Assembly (NCBI RefSeq): GCF_000423005.1
Contig: NZ_AUHD01000004.1
Span: 310,001 to 374,000 of the forward strand
DNA from: Gelidibacter mesophilus DSM 14095
GTDB lineage: Bacteria; Bacteroidota; Bacteroidia; Flavobacteriales; Flavobacteriaceae
Reading direction: 5' to 3'
DNA: 64,000 nucleotides
In this document: positions 27,817 to 37,185 of the stretch, in pieces
Layout of the letters: every line of letters begins with the position of its first letter
Numbering within the stretch: position 1 is the first letter of the stretch
The notes under the pieces: generated by a model
Database searches by the model: none
Told to the model about the DNA's origin: nothing
Seen by the model: only the letters and a program-made list of their open reading frames with translations
Made by a program: the position numbers and the translations under genes

Positions 27817-28302
27817 TTATTTAAAATCTTTAGGTTTTAAGATGACTTTTGTTTTGCCTCGAATCAAGTCCTTCCATTGGGAAATTTCAAAATCGATCAT
27901 AACCAAACCGGAAGTTGGTAAATTATCTACAGAGATGTCTCCTAAAGTATTAGCAAGGGTAGTGAACGCGTAATTATGTCCAAAAATCATCACTTTTCCC
28001 AAGGAATTGTCTAACGATTTTATAAAACGTAATACTTTATCGCCACCAAAATCATAAAGCTTTTCGTCAATGGTCAATAAATCGATCTCTAAATCAAGAT
28101 TATCCATAAATATTTGACAAGTTGTTCTTGCTCTGTTTGCAGAACTAGAGTAAATGGCATCAGGAATAAAATTATAAGTTCCAAATGCGTTCGATACCAA
28201 AGTGGCGTCCGTAAAACCTCTCCTGCTTAAAGGACGGTTTAAATCACTGACCTCATAATCCCAAGATGATTTTGCATGTCTAACAAATACTATTGATTTC
28301 AT
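27817..28302 (-). CDS. SixA-like histidine phosphatase
   Basis: A 161-residue member of the histidine phosphatase superfamily with the RHG-like catalytic motif VRHAKSSW (7-14) and the second conserved His in IFGHNYAF. SixA in E. coli removes phosphate from a His-containing signalling protein. In flavobacteria the function is undefined. It lies 140 bases upstream of ppk on the same strand, so it may share the polyphosphate unit, but the promoter before ppk suggests separate transcription. Confidence 0.8.
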   Translation of the reverse strand: MKSIVFVRHAKSSWDYEVSDLNRPLSRRGFTDATLVSNAFGTYNFIPDAIYSSSANRARTTCQIFMDNLDLEIDLLTIDEKLYDFGGDKVLRFIKSLDNSLGKVMIFGHNYAFTTLANTLGDISVDNLPTSGLVMIDFEISQWKDLIRGKTKVILKPKDFK

Positions 28303-28310
28303 AATTTTAT

Positions 28311-28342
28311 TCGATTAAGTGTAATTTTTATCGACTAAGTGT
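28311..28342. repeat. Short direct repeat upstream of sixA-like gene
   Basis: TCGATTAAGTGT (28311-28322) and TCGACTAAGTGT (28331-28342), 11 of 12 bases identical, 20 bases apart, just upstream of the minus-strand start at 28302. Two turns of DNA apart, so a binding site for a dimer is possible. Confidence 0.35.
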
Positions 28343-28753
28343 TGTGTATATTGAAATAAAAGTTTAATGTTGTGTTAAATTTATAAAGTTTTTTTTTAAC
28401 TAACTAAAACCTGAGCACTATGATTGCAAAACTTTTAATACGTATTTAATAAATACCTTACATAATAAACACAGTCGTTTAAATCTTTAAATTACCGTTA
28501 AAGTGTGCAGCCATGTCCATTTAACGATTATTTTAGTGAGTTATCACTTTTATTTGATTTGACAATTAAATCGATCGTTCTTTGTTGGAAGCTATTAATT
28601 AATTATGACCCCAAATCAATATAATTTCTTAATTCAATACGAATTAGTTTATCCTATTATCTTCCCTCAAGTAAATTTACTGTTTAAAAATTGTATTTTC
28701 CATCTTTTGATGATGGTCAATGTATTAAGATTTTAATTCCCAATCGTAACGAC
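28343..28753. other. Divergent intergenic region, T9SS operon upstream
   Basis: AT-rich, about 410 bases, between the sixA-like gene and the T9SS operon. I see no -7/-33 pair of good quality and no gene; a 43-codon ATG frame at 28605-28736 lacks coding character. Confidence 0.4.
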
Positions 28754-31651
28754 ATGAAAAAAATTACCTCTCCTATTCTACTAAAATTAAATTTAGTATT
28801 GGTTTTTCTTTTATTTGCAAATGTGCTTGATACAAGTGGACAGACCACAGCAGCGCCTTCCTCGCCCACTATAGAAGATAGTAGGTCTCAAATAAACAAA
28901 ACCTCTCCATTTTATGATGTTGTCATAAATGAAAACAAACCTGTGAATCATCGTTCTTTGCTGAAGTCTGCTGCATTGGACGCGCCTTTTGATTGTGCCG
29001 ATGGATTGGCTTTTATTCTGACGAATACAGGAACCAGTCAAGATAATTATGTAACTGGTTTGCACACTTTAAATTTAGCCACGAACGTCCAAAATTTGGT
29101 GAAGTATCCTTTGGTAGAGGAGGCATCTCCATCGCGATTCATAAACGCAATTGGCTATAACATTATGGACAATTTCTTATATGGCTTACTTCAAAACACC
29201 AACAAAATAGCAAAAATTGATACTGCAGGTGAGATTCAATATTTTGACATCACCGGCTCTTTTACTCCTGGTTACTATAGTTCAGGAGATATGGACACCA
29301 CCGGAACTCTTTATTTATATAATGGAATAAGGTTTGTAGCAGTAAATCTTGATCCATCCAATCCAAATTTCTTAGAGGCTGTTAATTTATTGACCTATTC
29401 AGCTCCTGTCAACGATTTAGCATATAACACCATGGATAATAGCTTGTATATGGTTACCAGTACAAAGTCTCCAAAATTGTTACGTTATGATTTAACTGCA
29501 AATACAGTGACAGACTTGGGTGTGATTTCAGGCTTAGAAGCTGAGACCACAAGTTCTTTTGGTACCTCTTTTATGGATAGTATGGGGAATTTGTTCATTG
29601 CCAATAATAGTTCAGGTAGAACATACAAAATTGCCTCTCCAAATACAGGAGGTACTACTGCAACATTTTATAGTTCAGCAATGGATGGACTTCAACCTGG
29701 AGATGGTGCGCGTTGTCAAAATGAAATTACCTTTCCTGTAACCAATGATGATTTAATTTGTATTACTGAAGGTACTGAAACAATAATTGATGTAATGGCC
29801 AATGATGGCGAAGGCTCGTATGCTTTAGATCCAAGTTCAATTGAACTTATTGATCCTGCTACCACTTTACCAGTAAGTTCAGTAACAATTAGCGGTCAAG
29901 GTACATTTACAGTTGATGGAACTGGAATGGTAACTTTTGTTCCTGCGGACACTTTTACTGAAACTTCGGTGCAATACACAATTAGAGATGTACTTACAAA
30001 TCTTTCTCAACCCGCTACAATAACAGTTTATCTTAATACGACAGAAGCACCAACTGCCGAGGCTTTACAATCTTTTTGTGCCTCATCTAACCCAACAATT
30101 GCTGATTTATCTGTAATTGGAAACACTATTCGTTGGTACGATAGCGAAACAAGCACAACAGTATTGAGTGCAACTACAGCATTGGTTGATAATAAAACCT
30201 ATTATGCTACTCAAACTAATGAAAATGGCTGTGAGAGTATTAAAAGACTTGAAGTAACAGTTAAGATAAATGAAGATGTGACACTTGTAAGTCCGGAAAC
30301 GGCTACATGTAATGAAGATAGAACCAGCTATACTGTTGAAGCTACATTTAAGGGAACTGCGCCGTTTACTGTCACAGGATCTGGAACCCCAGGAACATGG
30401 ACTGACAATATGGATGGAACACATTCTTGGAGATCTAACGCCATTGCCTCTAATATAGACTACTCTTTTGAAGTTGTAGATTCCAATGCATGTAACACTG
30501 TTGTTTTAAGTGCTACTGCTCCACTGTGCTGTACGTTTGAAGTAGAATGTCCAACGTTTGCAGAGACTGCTGTAGAGTGCTATAGTGAATTACCAAGTGC
30601 TACATCTTACACTGTTGAAGAGTTTGAAGCTTTAGGAAATGCTGACGGACGTATTGATTCATCATGTGGTATTGTTCAAATCACGGCATCAAACAGTAGT
30701 GACAATGGCTCATGTTCACAAACTGTAACACGTACCTACACTATAACCCATTATGAGGATACCAATAACAATGGTGTTCTTGATGGTGATGAAACTACCA
30801 TTCTTAATGTGAAAGAATGTATCCAAAATATTAGTGTGGCAGATGTCACGGCGCCAAACTTGGTAACTGACTATGAAGCTGTAATCGACATTACTTGTGA
30901 TAGTATTCCTGCAATTCCAGAATTAGTATTTGAAGATGCATGCTCAAGTAATATGCAAGTTAATTTTGATGAAACTTCCACAGGTACAGAGGGTAGTTCT
31001 CAATATGTTGTAACAAGAACTTGGACGGTTTCTGATTCGTGTGCCAATGAGGCAGTTTACACGCAAATCATCAATGTGACCAATGCGGCTCAAATTACAG
31101 CAACAGATACAGAGCTTTGTAATGATGATAATTTCAATTTTGATCTCTTTGACTTACTCAGTGGATCTTATGATGATAGCGGCACATGGAGTGTTGTTGC
31201 AGGTAATGCAACTATAGATGGCAGCTTATTTAATCCTTATCAATTGGATTTAGGTACTTACACTTTCAAATATACTTTATCTGATGATTACTGTACTTCT
31301 GAAACTTTAGTAAATATTGAATTAAATGACGACTGTGTAACCTTACCATGTGGAATTGATGATGTTGTTATTTCTAAAGCAGTAACAACCTATCTTGATG
31401 GCAAGAATGATTTCTTTTCGGTCACTGGTATTGAATCTTGTGGATTTACCATTGAAGTTCAAATATTCAACCGTTGGGGCGCCAAGATTTTTGAGTCCAA
31501 CAACTACCAAAACAATTGGAATGGCTCTTCATCAAAAGCATCTGTTGGAAGTTCAAAATATGTGCCAACAGGAACCTATTACTATGTCGTTAACTTAAAA
31601 AATAGTGGATTAAAACCTTTTGCAGGACCAATCTACGTTGCAACCAAATAA
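28754..31651 (+). CDS. Gliding-motility-type CTD surface protein (T9SS cargo)
   Basis: A 965-residue secreted protein. The signal peptide covers about residues 1-30 (ends DTSGQ). An N-terminal repeat region looks like a beta-propeller (around YNIMDNFLYGLL and YNTMDNSLYMVTS). Next come Ig-like and cadherin-like repeats of the CshA/HYR kind (EVECPTFAETAVECYSELP, Cys-rich). The end is a gliding-motility-associated C-terminal domain (EVQIFNRWGAKIFESNN, PTGTYYYVVNLKNSG), the type B T9SS signal. I chose the Met at 28754 because it begins the signal peptide; the upstream 21 codons would precede it. It is 10 bases before porP/sprF. Confidence 0.8.
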   Translation: MKKITSPILLKLNLVLVFLLFANVLDTSGQTTAAPSSPTIEDSRSQINKTSPFYDVVINENKPVNHRSLLKSAALDAPFDCADGLAFILTNTGTSQDNYVTGLHTLNLATNVQNLVKYPLVEEASPSRFINAIGYNIMDNFLYGLLQNTNKIAKIDTAGEIQYFDITGSFTPGYYSSGDMDTTGTLYLYNGIRFVAVNLDPSNPNFLEAVNLLTYSAPVNDLAYNTMDNSLYMVTSTKSPKLLRYDLTANTVTDLGVISGLEAETTSSFGTSFMDSMGNLFIANNSSGRTYKIASPNTGGTTATFYSSAMDGLQPGDGARCQNEITFPVTNDDLICITEGTETIIDVMANDGEGSYALDPSSIELIDPATTLPVSSVTISGQGTFTVDGTGMVTFVPADTFTETSVQYTIRDVLTNLSQPATITVYLNTTEAPTAEALQSFCASSNPTIADLSVIGNTIRWYDSETSTTVLSATTALVDNKTYYATQTNENGCESIKRLEVTVKINEDVTLVSPETATCNEDRTSYTVEATFKGTAPFTVTGSGTPGTWTDNMDGTHSWRSNAIASNIDYSFEVVDSNACNTVVLSATAPLCCTFEVECPTFAETAVECYSELPSATSYTVEEFEALGNADGRIDSSCGIVQITASNSSDNGSCSQTVTRTYTITHYEDTNNNGVLDGDETTILNVKECIQNISVADVTAPNLVTDYEAVIDITCDSIPAIPELVFEDACSSNMQVNFDETSTGTEGSSQYVVTRTWTVSDSCANEAVYTQIINVTNAAQITATDTELCNDDNFNFDLFDLLSGSYDDSGTWSVVAGNATIDGSLFNPYQLDLGTYTFKYTLSDDYCTSETLVNIELNDDCVTLPCGIDDVVISKAVTTYLDGKNDFFSVTGIESCGFTIEVQIFNRWGAKIFESNNYQNNWNGSSSKASVGSSKYVPTGTYYYVVNLKNSGLKPFAGPIYVATK

Positions 31652-31661
31652 ATTTTAACCT

Positions 31662-32579
31662 ATGAAATTTGTAAAACTTAATATTATCGTTTTCATACTG
31701 TTCTCAAGCTGGGTAGGATTTGCTCAACAGCTACCCCAGTTTACGCAGTATATGTACAACACCATTTCCATCAATCCCGCATATGCAGGTAGTAGAGAAA
31801 CATTGAGTATAGTAGGACTTCACAGAAGTCAATGGGTTGGTCTCGAAGGAGCTCCAACTACCCAAACACTATCCATACATGCGCCGCTTCGCAATGAAAA
31901 AATTGGATTGGGAATGTCCTTTATTAATGATGAACTAGGATATCAAAATTTTCAATATATCTATGGCGATTTTTCCTATACGATTCAAACAGGAGAAAAA
32001 AGCAAATTGGCATTAGGTTTAAAAGCTGGTTTTACGGGCTTTAGTCTTGACTCTGATTTTAGAGAAGCTGAATTTAATGATCCAGTGGTCTATGGTTTTG
32101 AAAACCGATGGAAACCAAATATGGGTGCAGGTGCTTATTGGCATTCAGAAAGATGGTACCTAGGTCTTTCTGCGCCAAGACTACTGAATACGGATTATAA
32201 TGGTGAAGAGGAATTTGAAGCTTTAGAGGCAATTAGTTATTATTTCACCGGGGGTTATGTATTTGACCTTGGTGGATCAACCAAATTCAAACCTGCATTC
32301 TTGCTAAAAGCAACTAATGGTGCACCATTATCACTAGACTTAACGGCAAACTTCTTATTCAATGAAAAGTTTTGGCTCGGTGGGGCCTATAGAATAGATG
32401 AAAGAACATCTTCCCTTGGTGCCATTGTTGATTTTCAAGTGTCTAAACAGTTACGAATTGGTTACGCCTATGAATATCCATTCTCTGACCTTAGACCATA
32501 CACAAGTGGCACTCATGAAGTGTTGCTGATGTTTGAAATCTTTAAAAGTAAACGTATTAAATCGCCTCGATACTTCTAA
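31662..32579 (+). CDS. PorP/SprF family type IX secretion outer-membrane protein
   Basis: A 305-residue protein with signal peptide (ends VGFAQQ) and the PorP/SprF opening QLPQFTQYMYNTISINPAYA, which is diagnostic. These barrels associate with a specific T9SS cargo or gliding adhesin and help place it at the cell surface. The gene is between the CTD protein and the OmpA gene with spacings of 10 and 11 bases, a common flavobacterial trio. It should be specific for the neighbouring large surface protein. Confidence 0.85.
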   Translation: MKFVKLNIIVFILFSSWVGFAQQLPQFTQYMYNTISINPAYAGSRETLSIVGLHRSQWVGLEGAPTTQTLSIHAPLRNEKIGLGMSFINDELGYQNFQYIYGDFSYTIQTGEKSKLALGLKAGFTGFSLDSDFREAEFNDPVVYGFENRWKPNMGAGAYWHSERWYLGLSAPRLLNTDYNGEEEFEALEAISYYFTGGYVFDLGGSTKFKPAFLLKATNGAPLSLDLTANFLFNEKFWLGGAYRIDERTSSLGAIVDFQVSKQLRIGYAYEYPFSDLRPYTSGTHEVLLMFEIFKSKRIKSPRYF

Positions 32580-32590
32580 AACCTATAACT

Positions 32591-34498
32591 ATGAAAACAA
32601 AATTATTTATATTCTTTCTCGCGTTTAGCAGCACGTTCATGGTGGCTCAAAAAAAGCTGGCAGATAAATTCTTTGAAAATTTTGCCTATGTAAAAGCCAC
32701 TGAACTCTATGAAGAAGCAGTAAAAAAAGGTGATAGCAGTGAACACGTATTAACCCGTTTGGGCGATTGTTATTATAACAATTCCAGATCAAAGGAAGCC
32801 GCATTTTGGTACGGTAAGGCGGTCAACAAATATGATAAAGTCAATCCTGAATACATTTTTAAATATATCCAGAGTTTAAGAAGTATTAAAGATTATCAAA
32901 AAGCTGATAAATGGTTAGTGAAGTTTAAAAATATCCAAGGTGGCGACAGTCGGGTAAAAGACTTTGATGCCAACAATCTTGACCTTTATGAAGATTTAGC
33001 CTCCACTGAAGACCTCATTGTAACTATTGAAAATATGCCTTTCAATACCCAATATTCTGATTTTGGCAGTTATGTATTTGGGGATCAGCTCTATTTTGCT
33101 TCTGCAAGAGACACTGTTGTGAAAAAAAGATATGGCTGGAATGCAGAACCATTCTTAGATATATATTTTGTAACAGTAACCGAGAGTGAAGGCAAAAAGG
33201 AATTTACTGGAGCTGATTTTATAAACTCTTCAAAAATTAACACACCGTACCACGAAGCTTCAATAGCTATGACCAATGACGGACAGACGATGTATTTTAC
33301 AAGAGATAATGTCAACCGCAGAAATAAATTGGGATATGACCGCAAAGGAACGTCCCACTTAAAATTATACAAAGCGTCTTTAGATAATGGGAATTGGAAT
33401 AATGTGGTTGAATTGCCATTTAATGATGATTATTTTTCTAATGGCCATCCTGCTTTGAGCCCTGATAATAAACAGTTGTTTTTTGTATCGGATCGTGAAG
33501 GTGGTTTTGGACAGACGGATATTTATGTTGTCGATATTTTAGAAGATGGCAAATATAGCGAACCAAGAAACCTAGGTCCTAAAGTGAATACGGAAGGACG
33601 CGAGATGTTTCCTTTTGTAGCAAATGATAACACGTTTTATTTTTCTTCGGATGGTTATTTGAATTTAGGGCTACTGGATATTTATAAGTCTAAAATTTTA
33701 ACAGACGCCAACGCTGAACCTGAAAATCTTGGTGCCCCATATAACAGTGGCTATGATGATTTTGCGTTCTTTTTAAAAGATGACAGTAAAAAAGGTTACT
33801 TCTCATCTAACCGTCCGGGCGGAAAAGGAAGTGATGATATTTATGCCTTTAATGCTGAACCTTGTAAACAAATCATTCAAGGTATAGCTAGAAATAGTAA
33901 AACTAATGAAGTTCTTGCGAATGTGGAAGTTCAATTAATCAACACAAACGGTAAAATTATTGCAACGGAAATAACATCCGCAACTGGCGCTTATGTTTTT
34001 GAAGCTGATTGTGATAAGAGCTTTACGCTCTTGGGAAGTAAGAAAGATTACAAGAACGCTATCACAGCAATAGTAACCAATTTAGAAAATGGCAAAGTCA
34101 ATATCGCTGATCTTTACTTAATACCATTAATTGAAGACAACCAAATTGTCATCAACCCTATTTTCTTCGATTTTGATAAATGGAATATTAGAACAGATGC
34201 TGAATATGAATTGGAAAACATTGTGGATGTCATGAGAGAACACCCTGGTATGGTCATCAAAATCGAATCGCATACAGATAGTAGGGGAAGCGACAATTAC
34301 AATATGAAATTATCGGACAGAAGAGCAAAATCTACAAGAGATTATATTTTGTCAAGAGGAATTACTGCGGATCGAATTGAGAGCGCAATTGGCTATGGTG
34401 AAACACAGTTGCTGAACAAATGTGCAAACGGTGTAAAATGTACCGCAGAAGAGCATCAATTGAACAGAAGATCATACTTCTATATATTGAAGGATTAA
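32591..34498 (+). CDS. OmpA-family protein with TPR-like, PD40 and carboxypeptidase-regulatory-like domains
   Basis: A 635-residue protein with a signal peptide (ends MVAQK). It has TPR-like helices at residues 25-115, PD40 beta-propeller blades (SPDNKQLFFVSDREGGFGQTD), a CarboxypepD_reg-like repeat (RNSKTNEVLANVEVQLINT) and a C-terminal OmpA peptidoglycan-binding domain (IESHTDSRGSDNYNMKLSDR). This is the layout of the PorE-like OmpA proteins that link outer-membrane T9SS parts to the cell wall. It is third in the operon, and a strong terminator follows. Confidence 0.85.
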   Translation: MKTKLFIFFLAFSSTFMVAQKKLADKFFENFAYVKATELYEEAVKKGDSSEHVLTRLGDCYYNNSRSKEAAFWYGKAVNKYDKVNPEYIFKYIQSLRSIKDYQKADKWLVKFKNIQGGDSRVKDFDANNLDLYEDLASTEDLIVTIENMPFNTQYSDFGSYVFGDQLYFASARDTVVKKRYGWNAEPFLDIYFVTVTESEGKKEFTGADFINSSKINTPYHEASIAMTNDGQTMYFTRDNVNRRNKLGYDRKGTSHLKLYKASLDNGNWNNVVELPFNDDYFSNGHPALSPDNKQLFFVSDREGGFGQTDIYVVDILEDGKYSEPRNLGPKVNTEGREMFPFVANDNTFYFSSDGYLNLGLLDIYKSKILTDANAEPENLGAPYNSGYDDFAFFLKDDSKKGYFSSNRPGGKGSDDIYAFNAEPCKQIIQGIARNSKTNEVLANVEVQLINTNGKIIATEITSATGAYVFEADCDKSFTLLGSKKDYKNAITAIVTNLENGKVNIADLYLIPLIEDNQIVINPIFFDFDKWNIRTDAEYELENIVDVMREHPGMVIKIESHTDSRGSDNYNMKLSDRRAKSTRDYILSRGITADRIESAIGYGETQLLNKCANGVKCTAEEHQLNRRSYFYILKD

Positions 34499-34516
34499 TT
34501 TTAACGAAATTTATTC

Positions 34517-34547
34517 AAAAAAGCAGACTAGAGTCTGCTTTTTTTTT
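34517..34547 (+). terminator. Terminator of T9SS operon
   Basis: AAAAGCAGACT/AGTCTGCTTTT with a 2-base loop-like centre, followed by nine T. It is 19 bases after the stop of the OmpA gene. Confidence 0.75.
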
Positions 34548-35076
34548 GTTTATATTTAAAAAAACTAAGATCTATATTTATTTCTGAAATTTCTGAGATT
34601 AAATTAAAGCGGTTAATAGTAGCCTTCATTTAAATACAAATGGTTATAAATGCAGGATGACTTATACATTAAATCCATATCGCCTTCGTATGCTTTTGAG
34701 TATATATGAACTAATTTATTAGAATCTGGGACTTGATGATAAAATGCTCGAAAGATGCTCAGATAAAACATCACAGTGAGATTAGTGCATCATGTTAACT
34801 CTTAAAGCATGGTAGACCCCTAATTTATGCTATAAACCGATGATATTTTCTGATGATTGATGAGTCAACAAAGAAACGTTTAGACGTTAAATTTAGGAGT
34901 TGAATAGCGCACTTTCGTAGGTCATTGATGTACGTGTGCATCTTTATTTATATAACGTTCAGACAATTCTAAATTTTGAGAACTTGTGTACAAGGACTAT
35001 AAGCTCTTCATTATAGATGAAAATCTCAAATTTTGTTTGATTGTCACTAAATGCACTATTTAAAATATTACTATAC
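34548..35076. other. Intergenic region, nothing recognised
   Basis: About 530 AT-rich bases between the T9SS operon terminator and the CAP-gene terminator. I find no ORF with coding character, no tRNA-like fold and no repeat worth naming. Confidence 0.4.
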
Positions 35077-35100
35077 AAAAAAGTCGCTCCTAAAAGCGAC
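35077..35100 (-). terminator. Terminator of the CAP-domain gene
   Basis: On the minus strand GTCGCT/AGCGAC is a 6-bp stem followed by six T; it lies 40 bases beyond the CAP stop codon. Confidence 0.65.
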
Positions 35101-35139
35101 CTCTTCGAACAACTAACAATTTCAAAACTCAATTCTTGA

Positions 35140-35634
35140 TTAACGTTTTATAAAAATATTTGTAAAGTACCATTTACCTTCAGAATTTTGCTCTGCCGAA
35201 ATATCAAAATCGGTAAAATCACCTTCAATATTTGCTTTATGACCCGGACTGCTCAACCATGCATTAACTACCGATTCGGCCGAATTATAAGCATAGGCTA
35301 CATTTTCTGTAACTTTAATAGCCGAAGCATTTTTAACTAAACTCGATTTACGTTGAAAAAAATAATCGTGGCTTACTTTATTTATAGATACCATATAATC
35401 AGTATGGGTATAGGCTACAGATTTAATGATCTTTAAATTGTTTAATGGGGTCAAGTTCACTCCTATTCTGTAATTATTGATCAACTCTAAAATTTCTACT
35501 TCAATGACCTTAGCCGGTGGCGCCTTCTCCATTAGAGAACTTTCAAAATTATCTTCTTGCAAATCTTCAGAAGAACAGGAAAAAGTGAACATGGCTAGTA
35601 AAACCATCATTGGCAGGTAGGTAGATAATTTCAT
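35140..35634 (-). CDS. CAP (SCP/PR1)-domain lipoprotein
   Basis: A 164-residue protein. I chose the Met at 35634 because it opens a lipoprotein signal peptide (MMVLLAMFTFSCSS, lipobox Cys20). The mature part is a CAP domain with HTDYMVSINKVSHDYFFQRK, TENVAYAYNSAESVVNAWLS and SPGHKANIEGDF, matching the three CAP family signatures with a conserved His and Glu. CAP proteins occur as secreted proteins in bacteria; their activities are largely unknown. It is probably a single-gene unit with its own terminator. Confidence 0.8.
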   Translation of the reverse strand: MKLSTYLPMMVLLAMFTFSCSSEDLQEDNFESSLMEKAPPAKVIEVEILELINNYRIGVNLTPLNNLKIIKSVAYTHTDYMVSINKVSHDYFFQRKSSLVKNASAIKVTENVAYAYNSAESVVNAWLSSPGHKANIEGDFTDFDISAEQNSEGKWYFTNIFIKR

Positions 35635-36035
35635 AAGTAGGTTAATTCGATTTGGTACCGCTAAATTAGAAGAACAACCGAAAGAAACTGTTAAGGAAAT
35701 GTTAAAATCGATGAAATACGTGTAGTTTGTCGGTTTTATATGTAAATCATCGATGAAATACAACCTTACTCAAGAATTTCAGGTTACTTAGCGATGAAAC
35801 CTATCCTTTTGTCGATTTGATTACAATTTAGACAAGAAGATAGTTGAAGTTTTAAGTAAGAAAAGATACGGTTCCTTCAAACCATCGGACAGCTATAAAC
35901 ATCTACTATCCAAATACTGAATTAATTCTCTAAGGAAACTACTGCTTCCTAGTTCTGAGGTCATTGTCGAACGAGGAAACCTTTATGGACCTAAGTCTTT
36001 ATATAAGATAAATAATCAACTGGTAGCCGCTCTAA
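35635..36035. other. Intergenic region, nothing recognised
   Basis: About 400 bases between the CAP gene and the pdxH 3' end. No clear promoter, repeat or gene by eye. Confidence 0.35.
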
Positions 36036-36683
36036 TCAAGGTGACAATCGCTCCATAACCCAATTAAATTCTTCGGTTAACCTAAATCTTATTCTGTCGT
36101 GCAACCTGTTTGGGCGTCCTTGCCAAAACTCAATTGAAATAGGTTTTACAATAAAACCTCCCCAATGTTCTGGTCTGGGAATCTCTTTGTTTTCAAATTT
36201 TCTCTCCAAATGGTGCAATTCTTCCTCCAACACTTCTCTATTTGCAACGACGTCACTCTGATGGGAGACCAACGCCCCTAATTGACTTCCTCGTGGTCGC
36301 GATTCAAAATAACCATCACTTAAGTTTGGAGATATTTTTTCAGCACTACCTTTTATGATAATTTGTCGTTCTGCCTTTGGCCAAAAAAACGATAAGCAAA
36401 CTTTTGGATTAGCCATAATGGCCTTGCCTTTTTCACTTTGATAATTGGTGTAAAATATGAAGCCTTCATGCGTATATTTTTTGAGTAGCACGACTCTGCT
36501 TTTTGGGAAACCATCCAAACCAAGCGTTGAGATTGTCATGGCATTAGTCTCACCTTCATCAAAATTTGCATCGACTTCATAAAACCATTTTTGAAAAACC
36601 TCCATCGGATTATCACTAATGTTCGCTTCGATTAATGCTTGCTTTTCGTATGATTTTCGGTAATTCCCTAAATCTGTATCCAT
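36036..36683 (-). CDS. pdxH: Pyridoxamine 5'-phosphate oxidase
   Basis: A 215-residue FMN-dependent oxidase converting pyridoxine/pyridoxamine 5'-phosphate to pyridoxal 5'-phosphate. Characteristic stretches are AMTISTLGLDGFPKSRVVLL, the FMN-binding FYTNYQSEKGKAI, and the C-terminal EFWQGRPNRLHDRIRF. Length is normal for PdxH. It is divergent from the hypothetical gene at 36766 and shares an 82-base intergenic region. Confidence 0.9.
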   Translation of the reverse strand: MDTDLGNYRKSYEKQALIEANISDNPMEVFQKWFYEVDANFDEGETNAMTISTLGLDGFPKSRVVLLKKYTHEGFIFYTNYQSEKGKAIMANPKVCLSFFWPKAERQIIIKGSAEKISPNLSDGYFESRPRGSQLGALVSHQSDVVANREVLEEELHHLERKFENKEIPRPEHWGGFIVKPISIEFWQGRPNRLHDRIRFRLTEEFNWVMERLSP

Positions 36684-36765
36684 TACAAATGTCTTAAATG
36701 TTAAAATCTTACTATTTTTTTATTAGTAATCAAATTCTCATAAATTTAGGCATAATTTGTCTTAA

Positions 36766-37185
36766 ATGCGATTTCAAGAAAGTAAATATTTTAACTTATT
36801 AGAGCATTCAAAAATAGAATTTTCATTTGGTGATTTATATTTCTTTGAGAACTTTATCCTCTCAGAATTACATGAAGGCATACACTTTGATTGGGATAAA
36901 ATTCTGGAAGTTATTGGAGCAACTTTAGATTATTATAGTGGCGAATTCGAGATTGCTTACATTTCAAATCGCGTTAATTCCTACTCCACTGATCCACAAT
37001 TATGGCAAAGATTCCATCAGGAATTCAACTTCATCAGCGCTATTGCGACCGTCACCTACAATGATTTTGGGTACATCAATGCATCAATTGAGAAACAATT
37101 TGCAAAAATAAGTCTGAAGCGGTGTGATCATTTAGAAGAGGCCTTGACCTGGGTGAAACATCTTAGGGAATTTAGTCAAAATTGA
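36766..37185 (+). CDS. Conserved hypothetical protein
   Basis: A 139-residue cytoplasmic protein without signal peptide, resembling the small alpha/beta proteins found beside rnz in flavobacteria. It is convergent with rnz and overlaps its 3' end by 14 bases. No catalytic motif is visible. The sequence FDWDKILEVIGATLDYYSGE has a mixed helix/strand pattern vaguely like STAS or SpoIIAA-type domains, but this is weak. Function unknown. Confidence 0.55.
   Translation: MRFQESKYFNLLEHSKIEFSFGDLYFFENFILSELHEGIHFDWDKILEVIGATLDYYSGEFEIAYISNRVNSYSTDPQLWQRFHQEFNFISAIATVTYNDFGYINASIEKQFAKISLKRCDHLEEALTWVKHLREFSQN

Noticed and set aside
28605-28736. 43-codon ATG frame upstream of the T9SS operon
   Set aside because: AT-rich composition without coding character; nothing supports translation.
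34548-35076. Weak inverted repeat AAATTTTGAG/CTCAAATTTT near 34968-35034
   Set aside because: Arms are AT-rich, do not align exactly, and have no clear position relative to a gene.
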